From CAIVAT01 sp964525995 (GTDB lineage: Bacteria > Bacteroidota > Bacteroidia > Bacteroidales > FEN-979), in contig CAZGIM010000008.1 in assembly GCA_964525995.1 (NCBI GenBank), forward strand, positions 1 through 64,000: a stretch of DNA of 64,000 nt, written 5' to 3'. The notes beneath the pieces were generated by a model. That model did no database searches. It was not told where the DNA came from and worked only from the letters and a program-made list of their open reading frames with translations. How positions within the stretch are numbered: position 1 is the first letter of the stretch; every line of letters starts with the position of its first letter. Made by a program: the position numbers and the translations under genes. This document shows positions 60,032-64,000 of the stretch, piece after piece.

Positions 60032-61061
60032 ACACTTTTTTTAACATTTCGTCGTATTCGCTTTCGGCGTCGCTTAGTGCCGTAATACCTCCGCCACTCT
60101 TATAAACCATGTTTGGTCGATCAGGACCCGATTCATCAGCACAACCCGGTCTGGCATCCAGGGTCATCAGAATTTCACCTATTTTTTCCCTGTTTAGTTC
60201 ATAATAGCGGATTGTTACCGCAGATATGAAGGTCCTGCCATCAAAAAAACCAAAAATCCCGGTGTAAAAACCCCTTTGATACGTTTCTGCCTTACGGATG
60301 ATTTGAACCGTTTTTTCCTTGGGAGCGCCAGTCACAGAACCGGCAGGAAGTATTTTAAACAGATAATCTCCCAGATGTGACAAGTAGTCGGAAGGCATCA
60401 TCCCCGTTATTTCTGAACTCATCTGCCACAATTCCCCCCTGTTGGTATGTATTTTTTCCAGGTAACGGAATCGTTTTACCTGAACACCGGTGGAAACCAT
60501 TGATAGATCATTGCGGATAAGATCAACAATGGTATGGTGCTCGAACAACTCCTTTGGGTTGGCTAATAGCTTTTCCCGGGCATCGGCGATCGAAGCATCG
60601 ATGGTGCCTTTCATCGGGTGCGAAGAAATTAAAGCTCCACTGATCCTGATAAAAGGTTCGGGAGAGAAAACTATAAACTGTTCCGGTACATAAAGCTTAT
60701 AGGGGGCGTTGCTGACTCCGAACAACTCAAGTGGAGAGGCATCAGTAGTGATACAAGTTGGAAAAGTAAGGTTGATGAGGTAGGTATCGCCACGCTTCAA
60801 ATGAAGCATGACCATATCGAAGGCCTTCCGGTAAACGGAAAATTCAACCGGGGTTATCCTGAATTCAGGGATTGTTTTTTTATCGCAGCGATTCTCATTG
60901 GTATGTCCTTCTATATTATAGAATATCCCAAGCTGATTAGCCTCTTCCCTGGTGACAACGAATCCCTGTTCACCATTAAAATCGATCGCGAACAGAAAAG
61001 GTGTTGCTTTACCAGCGTATTGATTGATTTTTTCAACGATTTCAGTTCCTTGGATTAACAA
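60015..61061 (-). CDS. pabB: Aminodeoxychorismate synthase component I (PabB)
   Basis: A 348-residue chorismate-binding enzyme. GAPKEKTVQIIRKAE, GFYTGIFGFFDG and the preceding ILPAGSVTGAPK are the chorismate-binding signature. It converts chorismate and ammonia to 4-amino-4-deoxychorismate. The start is a TTG at 61061 (MLIQGTEIVEKI); no ATG lies close by. It is short, since the N-terminal domain of anthranilate synthase-type enzymes is reduced. It is divergent from pabA, with which it forms the complex, and overlaps the lyase gene. Confidence 0.9.
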   Translation of the reverse strand: MLIQGTEIVEKINQYAGKATPFLFAIDFNGEQGFVVTREEANQLGIFYNIEGHTNENRCDKKTIPEFRITPVEFSVYRKAFDMVMLHLKRGDTYLINLTFPTCITTDASPLELFGVSNAPYKLYVPEQFIVFSPEPFIRISGALISSHPMKGTIDASIADAREKLLANPKELFEHHTIVDLIRNDLSMVSTGVQVKRFRYLEKIHTNRGELWQMSSEITGMMPSDYLSHLGDYLFKILPAGSVTGAPKEKTVQIIRKAETYQRGFYTGIFGFFDGRTFISAVTIRYYELNREKIGEILMTLDARPGCADESGPDRPNMVYKSGGGITALSDAESEYDEMLKKVYVPLV

Positions 61062-61145
61062 TTTGAGCGTATCTTTACCTGTTTCAATAATATGTAAGAA
61101 ATTCCGGAATTATAAAGATCCATAAGACAAGCCAAGAAAATCGCT

Positions 61146-61733
61146 ATGCTCCTGCTTCTTGACAACCATGACTCCTTTACCTGGAACCTGGTTGAATTGT
61201 TACGCCGGCTCGACAAAGGTAATGTTATAATTCTGAAACCGGAAGAGCTTAAAATCAGTGATCTGAGGGATTTTGACCGGATTATTTTTTCACCCGGTCC
61301 GGGATTACCGGATGAACAAAGAACCATGTATGATATTTTAGATACGCTTATTCATTGGCATAACCAAGGAAAGGGGATGATCCCGGTACTCGGGGTTTGC
61401 CTCGGAATGCAAGCCATTGCCCGGTATTTTGGGGGATCTCTTCGTAACCTGTCGGTTGTAAACCATGGCCAATCCCGAAAGCTCTCGCTTCAACAACCGG
61501 AACATGGCCTTTTCAGTGGAATACAGGAAGGCACCGTGATTGGGCTTTATCATTCCTGGGTAATTGACCAGGCTACCCTTCCTGATTGTCTTGAAATTCT
61601 TGCTCTTTCTGACGATGGTCTTATTATGGCCATCGCTCATAAAAACCTTCCGATCTGCGGTGTTCAATTTCATCCTGAATCGTTCATCACCAGTGAGGGT
61701 AAAGTGATATTGAATAACTGGCTGAATATGTAA
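61146..61733 (+). CDS. pabA: Aminodeoxychorismate/anthranilate synthase glutamine amidotransferase (PabA)
   Basis: A 195-residue class I amidotransferase: LLLLDNHDSFTWNL at the start, nucleophile Cys in GVCLGMQAIARYFGG, and the His-Glu pair in FHPESF. It supplies ammonia to PabB, encoded 85 bp away on the other strand. TrpG is an alternative assignment, but the pabB-pabC neighbours favour PabA; it may serve both. Confidence 0.9.
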   Translation: MLLLLDNHDSFTWNLVELLRRLDKGNVIILKPEELKISDLRDFDRIIFSPGPGLPDEQRTMYDILDTLIHWHNQGKGMIPVLGVCLGMQAIARYFGGSLRNLSVVNHGQSRKLSLQQPEHGLFSGIQEGTVIGLYHSWVIDQATLPDCLEILALSDDGLIMAIAHKNLPICGVQFHPESFITSEGKVILNNWLNM

Positions 61734-61745
61734 AAGAAATCAAAA

Positions 61746-61782
61746 GGTATGAATCCCGGGGCTTAGCCAGGCCCTACATACC
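61746..61782 (+). terminator. Hairpin downstream of pabA
   Basis: GGTATG (61746-61751) pairs with CATACC (61777-61782), with an inner GGGC-GCCC stem. It lies 13 bp after the pabA stop. No T-run, so it may be a processing or Rho-assisted end. Confidence 0.4.
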
Positions 61783-61828
61783 GCCCCAAGAGGCGGAGAA
61801 CTTACCAGCAACATTAAAAAACACTTCT

Positions 61829-62905
61829 ATGAAAATTCATTATTTGATTTACCTGGCTTTAATAACACTGTTTTCGAATGCCGTTGGCCAGGATACCGGG
61901 GCAACCGATCTGAAAACTTTGAAATCATCGGTTGAATCAATACAATACGATATCACGGCATTGCAAAAAGCAGTTGATGATCTTGCGTGGTACAACCGGG
62001 TTGGAGATGTGGCTTTTGTTGATAAGGTCTATATTACCGGTCCACCGGTTGACGAATCCAGGGTGAAGAATCCGACTGCCATGGGAGCCAGAAACCCTGT
62101 TAAGTTTTATAGCTATGTTTTTATTCCAAAAAACTGTGACCCGGATCGAAAATATCCACTGATCGTTTTCCCACACGGTGGTGTTCATGGCGACTTTACA
62201 ACCTACCACGCTCATATTATCAGGGAATTAATGGCACAGCAATATATTGTTATCGCTCCCGAATATCGTGGAAGTACGGGGTACGGAAAAGATTTTTATG
62301 AAAAAATCGATTATGGCGGATTGGAAAACGATGATGTAAACGCCAGCCGGAATTATATGGTCAGAAATTACGATATGGTTGATAGTTCGAAGGTTGGAAT
62401 TATCGGATGGAGTCATGGTGGGATGATCGCCCTGATGTGTGTTTTCGCCCATCCTGAATATTACAACGTTTGTTTTGCCGGAGTTCCGGTAAGTGATCTG
62501 GTTGCACGGATGGGATATTCCGACGATGAATACCGAAAGCTCTTTTCGGCCGACTATCATATAGGCAAGGATGCCCGCGAAAACATCCTGGAATATAAAA
62601 AACGTTCGCCAGCCTGGAATGCCAATAAGTTAAAAACTCCATTATTAATCCATACCAATACCAACGACGATGATGTAAATGTTTTGGAAGTGGAACATTT
62701 GATCAAATCACTGAAAGCGGAAGGAAAACAATTCTCCTACGAAATCTTCAAGGATGTTGAAGGCGGACATTCATTTGACCGGATCGACACGAAGATAGCC
62801 AAGGAGATACGGCTTAAGATTTATTCGTTCCTGGATCAATACATCGATGCACCAAAGAAACTAAGAACCATCGGTGATCTCAACAAGGCAGCATATCTCA
62901 AATAA
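61829..62905 (+). CDS. Secreted S9-type alpha/beta-hydrolase (prolyl oligopeptidase-like)
   Basis: A 358-residue protein with a signal peptide (1-20, ending NAVGQ), a short coiled segment, then an alpha/beta-hydrolase domain. The oxyanion strand is LIVFPHGGVHG, the nucleophile Ser is in GWSHGGMIAL, the Asp in NTNDDDVNVLEVEHL and the His in GGHSFDRI. It lacks the beta-propeller of full S9 enzymes. It could be a peptidase or an esterase acting in the periplasm or outside. Confidence 0.85.
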   Translation: MKIHYLIYLALITLFSNAVGQDTGATDLKTLKSSVESIQYDITALQKAVDDLAWYNRVGDVAFVDKVYITGPPVDESRVKNPTAMGARNPVKFYSYVFIPKNCDPDRKYPLIVFPHGGVHGDFTTYHAHIIRELMAQQYIVIAPEYRGSTGYGKDFYEKIDYGGLENDDVNASRNYMVRNYDMVDSSKVGIIGWSHGGMIALMCVFAHPEYYNVCFAGVPVSDLVARMGYSDDEYRKLFSADYHIGKDARENILEYKKRSPAWNANKLKTPLLIHTNTNDDDVNVLEVEHLIKSLKAEGKQFSYEIFKDVEGGHSFDRIDTKIAKEIRLKIYSFLDQYIDAPKKLRTIGDLNKAAYLK

Positions 62906-62953
62906 CCTGATATCCCATTACACACAGGCCTGATACCCTTGCCCGAAAACTTG

Positions 62954-62961
62954 TACCTTTG
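62954..62961 (+). promoter_or_regulatory. -7 box (TACCTTTG) before the U32 gene
   Basis: TACCTTTG 11 bp before the TTG start at 62973, so the transcript would be nearly leaderless. The -33 element is unclear. Confidence 0.45.
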
Positions 62962-62972
62962 CAAAAAAAACC

Positions 62973-64000
62973 TTGCAAAGAATTGAGATCACTGCACCTG
63001 TCGGCTCCTGGGAATCCTTGATGGCAGCTATCAAGGCGGGTGCCGATTCAGTCTATTTCGGTGTAGGGGTGTTGAACATGAGGGCCCGCTCTTCCATCAA
63101 CTTTACGCTTCGCGATCTTGTTAAAATAACCCGAATCTGCCGGAAACACCGGGTCACAACGTATCTGACTCTGAATACCGTTGTTTACGACCACGAATTC
63201 ATACAGGTAAAAAAAACCGTCAATTCGGCTCTGAAAAACGGGGTTGACGCAATTATCGCTTCCGACCAGGCAGTCATTCAGTACGCGCGCCAGATCGGTA
63301 TGCCGGTGCATATGAGTACCCAGACCAATATTTCCAACATCCAGGCAGTATCCTTTTGGTCGCAGTTTGCCGATGTCATGGTGACTGCAAGGGAGTTGAC
63401 TCTCGATCAGATAGCATCCATTACACGCGCTGTCAAACACAAAAGGATCACAGGTCCTTCGGGTATACCTGTTCAAATTGAGATTTTCGCACACGGCGCG
63501 TTGTGTATGTCTATTTCAGGAAAATGCTATCTAAGCCTGGACCATTACAACGCTTCAGCCAATCGCGGTTCCTGTTACCAGTTATGCCGACGACCGTATC
63601 ATATAACCGATTCAGAGACCGGAATTGAGTTGGAGGTTGATAATGAATATATCATGTCGCCAAAAGACCTCTGTACCATTTCATTTATAGACAAAATTGC
63701 CCGCTCCGGAGTATCAGTGCTTAAGATCGAAGGCCGGGGAAGAAGTCCGGAATATGTGAAAACAGTTGTTGAATGTTACCGGGAAGCAGTCGATTCCTTT
63801 TATAACGGCACCTATAGTCCCCCGAAAGTGGAAGCGTGGATGAAACGAATTTCAACTGTCTATAACCGTGGATTCTGGGATGGATACTATCTGGGAAGGA
63901 AAATGGGTGAGTGGGCTGAAAAACATGGTTCTGTTGCAACCGAATCGAAAACATACATTGGAAAAATAACCAATTATTTCACCCGTCTCAAAGTGGCAGA
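62973..64000 (+). CDS. U32 family peptidase, partial at window end
   Basis: Open from TTG 62973 (LQRIEITAPVGSWESLMAAI) to the end of the window with no stop, so the 3' part is missing; 342 residues are visible. It has the U32 barrel motifs GADSVYFG and VHMSTQTNISN, the four-Cys pattern in ALCMSISGKC and GSCYQLCRR, and KIEGRGRSPEYV. Members such as TrhP and RlhA are 4Fe-4S proteins needed for tRNA or 23S rRNA hydroxylation, so an RNA-modification role is as likely as proteolysis. An ATG at 63021 lies too far inside the domain to be the start. Confidence 0.85.
   Translation, partial: MQRIEITAPVGSWESLMAAIKAGADSVYFGVGVLNMRARSSINFTLRDLVKITRICRKHRVTTYLTLNTVVYDHEFIQVKKTVNSALKNGVDAIIASDQAVIQYARQIGMPVHMSTQTNISNIQAVSFWSQFADVMVTARELTLDQIASITRAVKHKRITGPSGIPVQIEIFAHGALCMSISGKCYLSLDHYNASANRGSCYQLCRRPYHITDSETGIELEVDNEYIMSPKDLCTISFIDKIARSGVSVLKIEGRGRSPEYVKTVVECYREAVDSFYNGTYSPPKVEAWMKRISTVYNRGFWDGYYLGRKMGEWAEKHGSVATESKTYIGKITNYFTRLKVA

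Overview
The window looks like a chromosomal segment of a Bacteroidota bacterium, probably an uncultured Bacteroidales-like organism. The evidence is: three secreted proteins ending in type IX secretion (T9SS) sorting domains; a FISUMP lipoprotein; the gene block ftsX / DUF3098 / uppP / truB; and many upstream boxes matching the Bacteroidota -7 element TAnnTTTG instead of the usual TATAAT. TAG, TAA and TGA all serve as stops, so the standard bacterial code applies.

Layout. 1-5.6 kb (AT-rich): a small membrane protein, IS21-like terminal repeats without a transposase, a polyferredoxin-type membrane protein, a large PocR/PAS hybrid histidine kinase and a SAM methyltransferase. 5.7-10.4 kb: a small secreted repeat protein, a fold-back element, a stand-alone propeptide-like protein next to a T9SS subtilase, and a duplicated-domain lipoprotein cut by an in-frame TAG. 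10.6-15 kb: an ABC transmembrane domain without its ATPase, then a VIT1/CCC1-MgtA metal-transport pair. 15-25.5 kb is accessory and partly decayed: gene fragments, a Fic protein, a FISUMP lipoprotein, a 24-bp-period repeat pair flanking a large T9SS protein, a CorC_HlyC relic and a second copy of the small repeat protein. 25.6-34 kb: a hypothetical gene, tRNA-Asn, an OMP-SPOR fusion coupled to a B12/radical-SAM enzyme, an FAD protein, a TPR protein and a lone receiver domain. 34-43.8 kb: one long minus-strand run (AsmA-like protein, FtsX, DUF3098, UppP, TruB, T9SS Asp-box protein, TadA-like deaminase). 43.8-64 kb: leuS, an alpha-2-macroglobulin, an HTH regulator, a divergent FolD-like gene, aspS, a lipoprotein, an Omp85-like barrel, the p-aminobenzoate genes pabC-pabB against pabA, a secreted S9 peptidase and a U32 peptidase running off the end.

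Functionally the right half is mostly housekeeping (translation, cell envelope, folate) and the left half is mostly environmental sensing, secreted products and mobile-element debris. No complete mobile element, CRISPR array, rRNA or known defence island is present. The strongest unexplained items are the two-locus family of secreted LAPxTPxEADF-repeat proteins, the propeptide-like protein beside its probable target protease, the TAG-interrupted lipoprotein, and a FolD homologue that appears to lack the catalytic lysine.
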